Assembly (NCBI GenBank): GCA_946481355.1
Contig: CAMLNH010000212.1
Span: forward strand, 1 to 5,018
Length of the DNA stretch: 5,018 bases
Direction: 5' to 3'
From: an uncultured Curvibacter sp.
Lineage (GTDB): Bacteria; Pseudomonadota; Gammaproteobacteria; Burkholderiales; Burkholderiaceae
Part shown: piece by piece, positions 1 through 5,018 of the stretch
Position numbering within the stretch: position 1 is the stretch's first letter
How the letters are laid out: the number at the start of each line of letters is the position of its first letter
Notes under the pieces: generated by a model
What the model saw: the letters and a program-made list of their open reading frames with translations, nothing else
What the model was told of the DNA's origin: nothing
Database searches by the model: none
Translations under genes and position numbers: made by a program

Positions 1-400
1 GGCGCTTGGCGTCGATGGCCACCACGATGCACTGTGCACCGTACTTGGCCGAGGCGTCGCGGATGACCTGCGGGTTGGCGATGGCCGCGGAATTGAAGCT
101 GGTCTTGTCAGCCCCGGCATTGAGCAGGCGCCGCACGTCCTCCACGGTGCGCACCCCACCGCCCACGGTGAGCGGGATGAAGACCTGGGAGGCCACGGCC
201 TCGATGATGTGCAGGATCAGGTCGCGCCCGTCGCTGGTGGCCGTGATGTCGAGGAAAGTCAGCTCGTCGGCGCCTTGCTCGTTGTAACGCGCGGCGATCT
301 CCACCGGGTCGCCTGCGTCGCGCAGTTCGACGAAATTCACGCCCTTGACGACGCGCCCGCCCGTCACGTCCAGGCAGGGGATGATACGTTTGGCCAGCAT
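1..400 (-). CDS. hisF: Imidazole glycerol phosphate synthase cyclase subunit HisF (partial, 3' end outside window)
   Basis: HisF is the cyclase half of IGP synthase. It uses ammonia channelled from HisH to convert PRFAR into IGP and AICAR in the cytoplasm. I translated 133 residues by hand from the ATG at 398-400; the family is about 250-260 residues, so roughly half is present. The start [12 protein letters not shown] is the standard HisF N-terminus. Visible key residues are catalytic D11 (CLDV), K19 (VVKG), the phosphate-loop glycines 80-82 (VGGGVR), and catalytic D130 (AIDAKR), which lies just before the window edge. R5, E46 and K99 match the residues that form the ammonia gate at the barrel base in characterised HisF. 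The first half-barrel therefore looks intact. The start lies 17 bp after the mutarotase stop, and I see no good Shine-Dalgarno there, so translation may depend on coupling. HisA is a paralogue of the same (beta-alpha)8 fold, but the [10 protein letters not shown] segment and KTSFN are HisF-specific. Confidence 0.97.
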   Translation of the reverse strand, partial: MLAKRIIPCLDVTGGRVVKGVNFVELRDAGDPVEIAARYNEQGADELTFLDITATSDGRDLILHIIEAVASQVFIPLTVGGGVRTVEDVRRLLNAGADKTSFNSAAIANPQVIRDASAKYGAQCIVVAIDAKR

Positions 401-417
401 GGCGTGGATTGTAGGTC

Positions 418-1266
418 TCAGAGCACAGTCAGACGCTGCCAGCCGGACCAGCCGCCCCCGGGCGACACGCGGATGGGAGTCAGCACCTGGGCCGCCTCGA
501 CGCAGAGCATGTGCAAGTAGCCGTCGGCCGGCAAGTCGTTCAATGTGGCGCACAGGGCCGCGCCCGGGTTCCAGACCACGGTCTGGTCCCAGGACGGGCT
601 CTGCGCAATCTCCAGCACCTGTGCTCCCTCGCGCAGGTGCAGCGGCCGCGCTGCGGCGGTGTAGACCCGGTCGAACTCAGCGTCGAAGCGCAGCGCGCCT
701 GCCGCTTGGCCATGGTGGTCGCGTACCGCGTCCCATTCGGCCTGGCCCTGCAGACCCGCCAGTGCAGCCTGGCCTATGTCGTCCACGGCCAGGTAGCTGT
801 GCAGGGCACCGCTGAAGTCCAGCGGTCGGGTGTCGGTGTTGCGCACGCTCAGCGTGATCTGCAAGCGACCCGGGCTCAGGTCCAGCCGCAGGCGGGTCTC
901 GAAAGCCTGCGGCCAGTGCACGCGAGTCGCCTCGCTGTCCCGCAGGCACAGGGTCAAGCTCGCCGTCTCGACCGTACTCACGGCCGGGCCTTCCATATCC
1001 CAGGGCAGGTTGCGTGCGAAGCCATGCTTGGGCAGTGGGCCACGCTGGTTGAACTGGGGAAAGCAGACGGGCACGCCGCCGCGGATCGCGGACCGGCCAT
1101 CGAGTCGGGCCCGGGGGCTCAGGAAGAAGCGTTCGCGACCGCCCGCGAGCCAGGACACGATGTGTGCGCCATGTTGCAGCACACACACCTGATCGCCCTG
1201 GGGCAGGCGCAGGACATGGGCAGGCAGACCGTGGAACAGCTCGCAGCTGTCCGCGGCCTCAGCCAT
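418..1266 (-). CDS. D-hexose-6-phosphate mutarotase-like protein (aldose 1-epimerase family, YeaD type)
   Basis: This 282-residue protein belongs to the aldose 1-epimerase superfamily, in the subgroup that interconverts alpha and beta anomers of hexose 6-phosphates such as glucose-6-phosphate. It has no signal peptide or membrane segment, so it is probably cytoplasmic. Signature segments in order are [11 protein letters not shown] (62-72), LPKHGFARN (78-86), LHSYL (155-159), FDRVY (198-202), DQTVVWNPG (227-235) and CVEAAQV (255-261). H81, H156 and E257 fit the two histidines and catalytic acid of the family. R62 and R85 sit where the phosphate-binding arginines of the subgroup are expected. 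Length is normal and nothing is broken. The ATG at 1264-1266 overlaps the hisA stop by 8 bases (ATGGCTGA), which suggests translational coupling, and hisF follows after 17 bp. It is not a known histidine enzyme. It may be a passenger gene or may act on a pathway sugar phosphate. Family assignment is firm; the true substrate is unknown. Confidence 0.88.
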   Translation of the reverse strand: MAEAADSCELFHGLPAHVLRLPQGDQVCVLQHGAHIVSWLAGGRERFFLSPRARLDGRSAIRGGVPVCFPQFNQRGPLPKHGFARNLPWDMEGPAVSTVETASLTLCLRDSEATRVHWPQAFETRLRLDLSPGRLQITLSVRNTDTRPLDFSGALHSYLAVDDIGQAALAGLQGQAEWDAVRDHHGQAAGALRFDAEFDRVYTAAARPLHLREGAQVLEIAQSPSWDQTVVWNPGAALCATLNDLPADGYLHMLCVEAAQVLTPIRVSPGGGWSGWQRLTVL

Positions 1267-1999
1267 TGAGTTCGTCGGCGCGGATCTGGGCGGCTTCGAA
1301 GTCGAGGTCGCCGGTGTAGATAGCGCGGCCGCAGATCACGCCCTCGACGCCCTCGCTTTCGACCGCGCACAGGGCCTCGATGTCGGCCATATTGCTCAGG
1401 CCACCGGAGGCGATGACGGGGATGGTCAGGGCCTGGGCCAGTTTGACGGTGGCATCGATGTTGATGCCCGAGAGCATGCCGTCGCGCCCGATGTCGGTGT
1501 AGATGATGGATTCGACGCCGTAGTCCTGGAACTTCTTGCCCAGGTCGATGACCTCGTGGCGGGTGAGCTTGCTCCAGCCGTCGGTGGCCACCTTGCCGTC
1601 CTTGGCATCCAGGCCCACGATGATGTGGCCGCCGAAGGCCGTGCAGGCGTCCTGCAGAAAGCCGGGGTTCTTGACCGCAGCGGTGCCGATGATGACGTAA
1701 CGCAGGCCGGCGTCGAGATAACGCTCAATGGTGTCCAGGTCGCGGATGCCGCCACCGAGTTGCACGTCGATCTCGCTGCCTACTTCCTTGAGGATGCTGC
1801 GGATGGCCAGCTCATTCTTGGGGTGACCGGCAAAGGCGCCGTTGAGATCCACCAGGTGCAGGCGGCGTGCGCCCTTGTCCACCCATTTACGGGCCATCCG
1901 GGCCGGGTCTTCCCCGAAGGTGGTGGACTGGTCCATATCGCCCTGCTTGAGGCGCACACAGTGACCGTCTTTCAGATCAATCGCAGGAATGAGAAGCAT
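1259..1999 (-). CDS. hisA: ProFAR isomerase (1-(5-phosphoribosyl)-5-[(5-phosphoribosylamino)methylideneamino]imidazole-4-carboxamide isomerase)
   Basis: HisA carries out the Amadori rearrangement of ProFAR to PRFAR, which HisH-HisF then uses. The 246 residues match the usual family length and fold as a (beta-alpha)8 barrel. Visible features are MLLIPAIDL with catalytic base D8, HLVDLNGA (48-55), the N-half phosphate loop LGGGIRD (81-87), GLDAKDG (129-135) with catalytic acid candidate D131, GW at 141-142, YTDIGRDG (167-174) with T168, the C-half phosphate loop SGG (198-200) and CGRAIYTG (223-230). The start gives the canonical N-terminus and no longer in-frame form is needed. It lies 33 bp after hisH, in a gap that holds a 13-bp dyad and no clear Shine-Dalgarno. 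The 3' end overlaps the mutarotase start by 8 bases. The actinobacterial bifunctional PriA is an alternative family member, but the complete proteobacterial his context supports HisA. Confidence 0.98.
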   Translation of the reverse strand: MLLIPAIDLKDGHCVRLKQGDMDQSTTFGEDPARMARKWVDKGARRLHLVDLNGAFAGHPKNELAIRSILKEVGSEIDVQLGGGIRDLDTIERYLDAGLRYVIIGTAAVKNPGFLQDACTAFGGHIIVGLDAKDGKVATDGWSKLTRHEVIDLGKKFQDYGVESIIYTDIGRDGMLSGINIDATVKLAQALTIPVIASGGLSNMADIEALCAVESEGVEGVICGRAIYTGDLDFEAAQIRADELNG

Positions 2000-2012
2000 G
2001 ATGCAGGAACGC

Positions 2013-2025
2013 GTTCAGTCTGAAC
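2013..2025. repeat. 13-bp perfect dyad in the hisH-hisA gap
   Basis: The 33-bp gap between the hisH stop and the hisA start holds gttcag-t-ctgaac, two 6-bp arms around one central base. As RNA it could fold into a 5-bp stem with a 3-base loop, which is weak. There is no T-run after it, so it is not a convincing intrinsic terminator. It lies about 13 bases upstream of the hisA start codon, where it could affect ribosome access or bind a dimeric protein. The dyad is seen directly; any function is inference. Confidence 0.4.
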
Positions 2026-2032
2026 CGAAAGG

Positions 2033-2710
2033 TCAGGGATTCCAGTGGAGGAAGTTGCGGTAGAGAGCGAGGCCGTGAGCAGCACTTTTCTCTGGGTGGA
2101 ATTGTGTCGCGAAAATATTATCGCGTGCAATGGCCGCCGTGAAGCGGGCCCCGTAATCCGTCTCGCCCGCGCTGTGGCGTGCATCCGACGGTCGCGCATA
2201 GAAGCTGTGCACAAAATAAAAGTAGCTGCCATCGGGCACACCCGCCCAGACCGGGTGGCGGCCGGCGCCATGGTCCATCTGCTGCACACGGTTCCAGCCC
2301 ATCTGCGGCACCTTGTAGCGGCTGCCATCGGGCTGGGTGCGCCCCGCAAGATCGAACTTGATCACTTGCCCGGGAATGAGCCCCAGGCCTGGCGTGTCGC
2401 CCTCGGCGCTGTGGTCCAGCATCATCTGCATGCCCACGCAGACGCCGAACAGCGGCTTGCTGGCTGCCGCCTCAAGCACGGCTTCCTGCATGCCCGAATC
2501 GCGCAGCTCGCGCATGCAGTCCGGCATGGCCCCTTGGCCCGGCAGCACCACACGGGCCGCGGCACGCACCTCTTCGGGGCGCTGAGTGATACGAACAGGC
2601 CGGCCGCGGCCGGCCGCGGCCGCCTGCACGGCCTGCGAGACCGAGCGCAGATTGCCCATGCCATAGTCGACGACGGCAACCGTCTGGGCCGGAAGTCCAG
2701 CAGTGGTCAT
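2033..2710 (-). CDS. hisH: Imidazole glycerol phosphate synthase glutaminase subunit HisH
   Basis: HisH is the class I glutamine amidotransferase half of IGP synthase. It hydrolyses glutamine and passes ammonia to HisF. The 225-residue protein has the full triad: nucleophile C91 in GVCVGMQ, with H205 and E207 in QFHPEKS. Other family marks are [12 protein letters not shown] (13-24), KVPQMGWN (133-140) and YFVHSFY (165-171). The oxyanion-strand motif reads PGQGA (57-61), whereas the common form is PGVGA. Residues 30-38 (AAAAGRGRP) are low complexity and encoded by a GC-only palindromic repeat. The ATG at 2708-2710 lies 4 bp after the hisB stop. It leaves a leader of about 10 residues before the first beta strand, slightly long, but I see no better in-frame start. 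No Shine-Dalgarno is well placed, so coupling to hisB is likely. The C-terminal third uses unusually AT-rich codons for this operon. hisA follows after 33 bp. Confidence 0.97.
   Translation of the reverse strand: MTTAGLPAQTVAVVDYGMGNLRSVSQAVQAAAAGRGRPVRITQRPEEVRAAARVVLPGQGAMPDCMRELRDSGMQEAVLEAAASKPLFGVCVGMQMMLDHSAEGDTPGLGLIPGQVIKFDLAGRTQPDGSRYKVPQMGWNRVQQMDHGAGRHPVWAGVPDGSYFYFVHSFYARPSDARHSAGETDYGARFTAAIARDNIFATQFHPEKSAAHGLALYRNFLHWNP
2598..2623. repeat. GC-only palindromic tandem repeat within hisH
   Basis: This run of 26 G/C bases contains two direct copies of cggccgcggc (2601-2610 and 2611-2620). It also contains a perfect 18-bp palindrome at 2598-2615, with ggccggcc at both ends. It encodes HisH residues 30-38 (AAAAGRGRP), a low-complexity segment after the first helix and before the second strand. 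It looks like a small slippage-prone expansion that the protein tolerates. The repeat is seen directly; the slippage origin is inference. Confidence 0.6.
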
Positions 2711-2714
2711 GGGC

Positions 2715-3311
2715 TTAGAGCGAACCTTTGGTCGAGGGAATCACCCCGATGGAGCGCGGATCGATCTCCAGCGCGGCGCGCAGGGCACGACCGAAGGCCT
2801 TGAACACGGTCTCGGCCTGGTGGTGTGCGTTCTCGCCCTTGAGGTTGTCGATGTGCAGGGTGACGAAAGCGTGGTTCACGAAACCCTGGAAGAACTCGTA
2901 GGTCAGCTGGGTGTCGAAGGCGCCGATCATGCCGCTCTTGAAGGGCACGTGCATGTCCAGACCCGGGCGGCCCGAGAAATCGACCACCACGCGCGACAGG
3001 GCCTCGTCCAGCGGCACATAGGCGTGGCCATAGCGACGGATGCCCTTCTTGTCGCCCACGGCCTGGGCCACAGCCTGGCCCAGGGTGATGCCCACGTCTT
3101 CCACCGTGTGGTGACCGTCAATGTGCAGGTCACCCTTGGCCTGGATGTCGAGGTCGATCAGTCCGTGGCGCGCGATCTGGTCCAGCATGTGGTCGAAGAA
3201 ACCGATGCCCGTGGCCAGACGCGAGACGCCCGTGCCATCGAGATTGACCTTGATGGTGATCTGGGTCTCGGCGGTGTTGCGGGACACTTCGGCGGTGCGT
3301 GCGTTGCTCAT
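2715..3311 (-). CDS. hisB: Imidazoleglycerol-phosphate dehydratase (monofunctional)
   Basis: HisB removes water from IGP to give imidazole acetol phosphate, the substrate of HisC. It is a manganese enzyme, normally a 24-mer. The 198 residues contain the duplicated metal-binding pattern: FFDHML (38-43) with H41, HHTVED (67-72) with H67, H68 and E71, VNHAF (145-149) with H147, and NAHHQAE (161-167) with H163, H164 and E167. FSGRP (112-116) and the C-terminal STKGSL are also typical. The length shows that it lacks the N-terminal HAD phosphatase domain of the enterobacterial bifunctional HisB, so histidinol-phosphate phosphatase must be encoded elsewhere. The start overlaps the hisC stop in an ATGA, preceded by a purine-rich GAAAGAAG stretch that could serve as the ribosome binding site. 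hisH starts 4 bp after the stop. Confidence 0.98.
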   Translation of the reverse strand: MSNARTAEVSRNTAETQITIKVNLDGTGVSRLATGIGFFDHMLDQIARHGLIDLDIQAKGDLHIDGHHTVEDVGITLGQAVAQAVGDKKGIRRYGHAYVPLDEALSRVVVDFSGRPGLDMHVPFKSGMIGAFDTQLTYEFFQGFVNHAFVTLHIDNLKGENAHHQAETVFKAFGRALRAALEIDPRSIGVIPSTKGSL

Positions 3312-4405
3312 AGTGCTTCTTTCAAGGCGGCCAGCATGAGCTGGTTTTCCTGCGGGGTACCCACGGTCAGACGCAGGCAGTTGGCCAGCAGCGGATGCAG
3401 CCTGGACACATTCTTGACCAGGACCTTGCGCGCCTTCATGCCCTCGAAGGTTTTGGCGGCATCTGCCACGCGGATCAGGATCATGTTGGCGTCACTGTTC
3501 CAGACCCGCACTCCGGGCAGCGCCTTCAGCGCTTCCAAAAGCATAGCACGCTGGACCTGGATCTCGGCCGCCTGGGCTGCAAAGACGTCGGCGTGCTCAA
3601 GCGCGAACAGGGCGCACTCGTAGTTCAGCACGCTGACGTTGTAGGGCGGGCGCACCTTGTCGACTTCGGCGATCAGCTCGGTCGGGCCCATCATGTAACC
3701 CAGCCGCACACCAGCCAAACCGAACTTGGAGAGCGTGCGCATCAGCAGCACGTGGCGATTGGCTCCCGGGTTGGCGCGGATGCGCTCGATCCAGCTGCGC
3801 GAGGCAAAAGGCTGGTAGGCCTCGTCCATCACCACCAGACCGCCCTGCTCGCCCACGGCGGCGATGATCTTTTCGATCGCGGTGTCGTTCCACAGATTGG
3901 CCGTGGGGTTGTTCGGGTAGGCGATGTAGGTGATCGTGGGCTTGTGACGCGCGATCGCCCCCAGCATGGCCGTGACATCCAGTTCGAACTCGGGCGTCAG
4001 CGGCACGCCGTGGAAGGCCAGGCCCTGGAGCTGCGCGCTCATGGCATACATCACGAAGCCGGGCACGGGCGCGAGGATGGAGGCACCGGGCACATCGCAG
4101 GCCATGGCCAGCAGGGAAATCAGCTCGTCGGAGCCATTCCCCAGCATCAGGGCATAGCCCTCGGGCATGCCGGCATGCGTTGCCAGGGCCTTGCGCAGGT
4201 CTTCCACGCGGCCATCGGGATAGCGGTTGAGCGCCAGCTTGCCCAGGCGTTGCCCCAGCGCGGCCTGCAAATCGCTCGGCAGGCTGTAGGGGTTCTCCAT
4301 GGCGTCGAGCTTGACCATGCCGGCCGATTCCTGAACGGCATAGGCGGACATGCCCTGGATGTCCTGGCGGATCAGGCTTTTGAGCCTGGGATCGAGTGCG
4401 GTCAT
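3308..4405 (-). CDS. hisC: Histidinol-phosphate aminotransferase
   Basis: HisC is a PLP-dependent fold-type I aminotransferase that moves the amino group of glutamate onto imidazole acetol phosphate to give histidinol phosphate. The 365 residues match the usual length. Visible motifs are N38 in MENPY, RYPDG (61-65), GNGSDE (89-94, cofactor phosphate binding), YPNNPT (163-168) with N166, MDEAY (193-197) with D194 and Y197, [10 protein letters not shown] (223-232) with Schiff-base lysine K227, R234 in VRLGY, and R345 in LRLTVGT, the expected substrate carboxylate or phosphate contact. The start ATG overlaps the hisD stop as ATGA, and the stop overlaps the hisB start in the same way, so both junctions look translationally coupled. 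Related aminotransferases exist for aromatic amino acids and cobalamin, but the position inside the his operon supports the histidine role. Nothing is truncated or unusual. Confidence 0.98.
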   Translation of the reverse strand: MTALDPRLKSLIRQDIQGMSAYAVQESAGMVKLDAMENPYSLPSDLQAALGQRLGKLALNRYPDGRVEDLRKALATHAGMPEGYALMLGNGSDELISLLAMACDVPGASILAPVPGFVMYAMSAQLQGLAFHGVPLTPEFELDVTAMLGAIARHKPTITYIAYPNNPTANLWNDTAIEKIIAAVGEQGGLVVMDEAYQPFASRSWIERIRANPGANRHVLLMRTLSKFGLAGVRLGYMMGPTELIAEVDKVRPPYNVSVLNYECALFALEHADVFAAQAAEIQVQRAMLLEALKALPGVRVWNSDANMILIRVADAAKTFEGMKARKVLVKNVSRLHPLLANCLRLTVGTPQENQLMLAALKEAL

Positions 4406-5018
4406 GGCTTGCTGTCTTTCAGGCGCATCTCGGCGGCGCGCGCATGGGCCTGCAGGCCTTCGCCGTGCGCGAGCACGGAAGCGATCCGGCCCAGGGACTG
4501 GGCACCGGCCTCGCTGACCTCGATCAGGCTGCTGCGCTTCTGGAAGTCATAGACGCCCAGCGGTGAGGAGAAACGCGCCGTGCCCGAGGTGGGCAACACG
4601 TGGTTGGGGCCGGCGCAGTAGTCACCCAGCGATTCGCTGGTGTAGGCGCCCAGGAAGATGGCGCCAGCGTGCTTGAGCAGCGGCTCCCATTTCTGCGGAT
4701 CGCGGCTCGACACCTCCAGGTGCTCGGGTGCAATGCGGTTGCTGATGGCGCAGGCTTCTTCCATGCTGCGGGTGTGGATCAACGCGCCGCGGCCCGTGAG
4801 CGACTTGGCAATGATCTCGGCCCGCGGCATCTCGTTCAGCAGACGGTCAATCTCGCGCTGCACGGCGTCGATATAGGCGGCATCCGGACACAGCAGGATG
4901 CTCTGCGCCAATTCGTCGTGCTCGGCCTGGCTGAACAGGTCCATGGCTACCCAGTCGGCCGGCGTGCTGCCATCGGCCAGCACGAGGATTTCGCTCGGGC
5001 CGGCAATCATGTCGATGC
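4402..5018 (-). CDS. hisD: Histidinol dehydrogenase (partial, 5' end outside window)
   Basis: HisD is the zinc-dependent, NAD-linked enzyme that oxidises L-histidinol to L-histidine in two steps, the last reactions of the pathway. Only the C-terminal 204 residues are present (family about 430-440), and the frame runs off the right edge. The fragment begins IDMIAGPSE. Counting from the Met of that motif (codon 5008-5010), FSQAEHDE holds metal ligands Q28 and H31, APEHLEV holds E96 and H97, [12 protein letters not shown] holds D130 and H137, and [11 protein letters not shown] holds E184 and H189. The spacing of these residues matches E. coli Q259, H262, E326/H327, D360, H367, E414 and H419 to within one residue, so the visible half is catalytically complete. 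The internal Met at 5008-5010 is not the start, because GPSE is mid-protein in the family. The stop overlaps the hisC start in an ATGA. Confidence 0.97.
   Translation of the reverse strand, partial: IDMIAGPSEILVLADGSTPADWVAMDLFSQAEHDELAQSILLCPDAAYIDAVQREIDRLLNEMPRAEIIAKSLTGRGALIHTRSMEEACAISNRIAPEHLEVSSRDPQKWEPLLKHAGAIFLGAYTSESLGDYCAGPNHVLPTSGTARFSSPLGVYDFQKRSSLIEVSEAGAQSLGRIASVLAHGEGLQAHARAAEMRLKDSKP

Noticed and set aside
511..1269. Plus-strand open frame (252 codons) that almost exactly mirrors the mutarotase gene
   Set aside because: The minus-strand frame has clear family motifs and fits the operon. The plus-strand protein has none and would converge with all its neighbours.
1259..1999. 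PriA-type dual HisA/TrpF enzyme
   Set aside because: The sequence is typical proteobacterial HisA. The bifunctional form is characteristic of actinobacteria, and nothing here suggests loss of trpF.
2000..2032. Possible intrinsic terminator between hisH and hisA
   Set aside because: The stem is only 5-6 bp, the loop is minimal, and no T-run follows on the minus strand; the next gene starts directly afterwards.
2045..2803. Plus-strand open frame (252 codons) opposite hisH
   Set aside because: The opposite strand encodes a complete HisH with its catalytic triad; the plus-strand product has low-complexity A, H and R composition.
2703..3623. Plus-strand open frame (306 codons) opposite hisB and part of hisC
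   Set aside because: It spans the hisB/hisC junction in antisense and has no domain signature; it is a shadow of the codon bias of the real genes.
4165..4178. 14-bp perfect palindrome gcatgccggcatgc within hisC
   Set aside because: It encodes conserved-looking HisC sequence, has no spacer or T-run, and about one such palindrome in a few windows of this size is expected by chance.
3395..4552. Long open frame on the plus strand (385 codons) opposite hisC and hisD
   Set aside because: It is antisense to well-conserved hisC/hisD. Its translation is rich in H, Q, G and R with no recognisable motif, as expected from the reverse frame of GC-rich genes.

Overview
The window is a nearly gapless stretch of a histidine biosynthesis operon. 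Every gene lies on the minus strand, so transcription runs from high to low coordinates. In transcription order the genes are hisD (5' end outside the window), hisC, hisB, hisH, hisA, a D-hexose-6-phosphate mutarotase-like gene, and hisF (3' end outside the window). The DNA is GC-rich. Three features point to a betaproteobacterium, most likely Burkholderiales and perhaps Comamonadaceae: the gene order hisD-C-B-H-A-F, a monofunctional HisB, and the protein style (for example HisH with [10 protein letters not shown]). The placement comes from reading the sequence only, and I could not run a search.

Layout from right to left: hisD C-terminal half (4402-5018), hisC (3308-4405), hisB (2715-3311), hisH (2033-2710), hisA (1259-1999), mutarotase (418-1266), hisF N-terminal half (1-400). 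hisD/hisC and hisC/hisB overlap by 4 bases (ATGA), and hisA/mutarotase overlap by 8 bases. The only gaps are 4 bp (hisB-hisH), 33 bp (hisH-hisA) and 17 bp (mutarotase-hisF). There is no room for a separate terminator or intergenic promoter, so this looks like one polycistronic, translationally coupled unit. I saw no RNA gene, mobile element, CRISPR array or origin, and no stretch of 300 bases without a gene.

The genes cover the later part of the pathway. HisA isomerises ProFAR to PRFAR. HisH and HisF together form imidazole glycerol phosphate synthase, which makes IGP and releases AICAR to purine synthesis. HisB dehydrates IGP, HisC transaminates imidazole acetol phosphate, and HisD oxidises histidinol to histidine. 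Histidinol-phosphate phosphatase is not here and HisB lacks that domain, so it must be encoded elsewhere. hisG and hisI/hisE are not in the window; they may flank it.

The one non-canonical element is the sugar-phosphate mutarotase gene wedged between hisA and hisF and overlapping the end of hisA. Smaller points of interest are a GC-only palindromic repeat inside hisH, a promoter-like AT-rich dyad in the 3' part of hisH, and a 13-bp dyad in the hisH-hisA gap. I found no evidence for a wholly new system; the region is mostly ordinary core metabolism.
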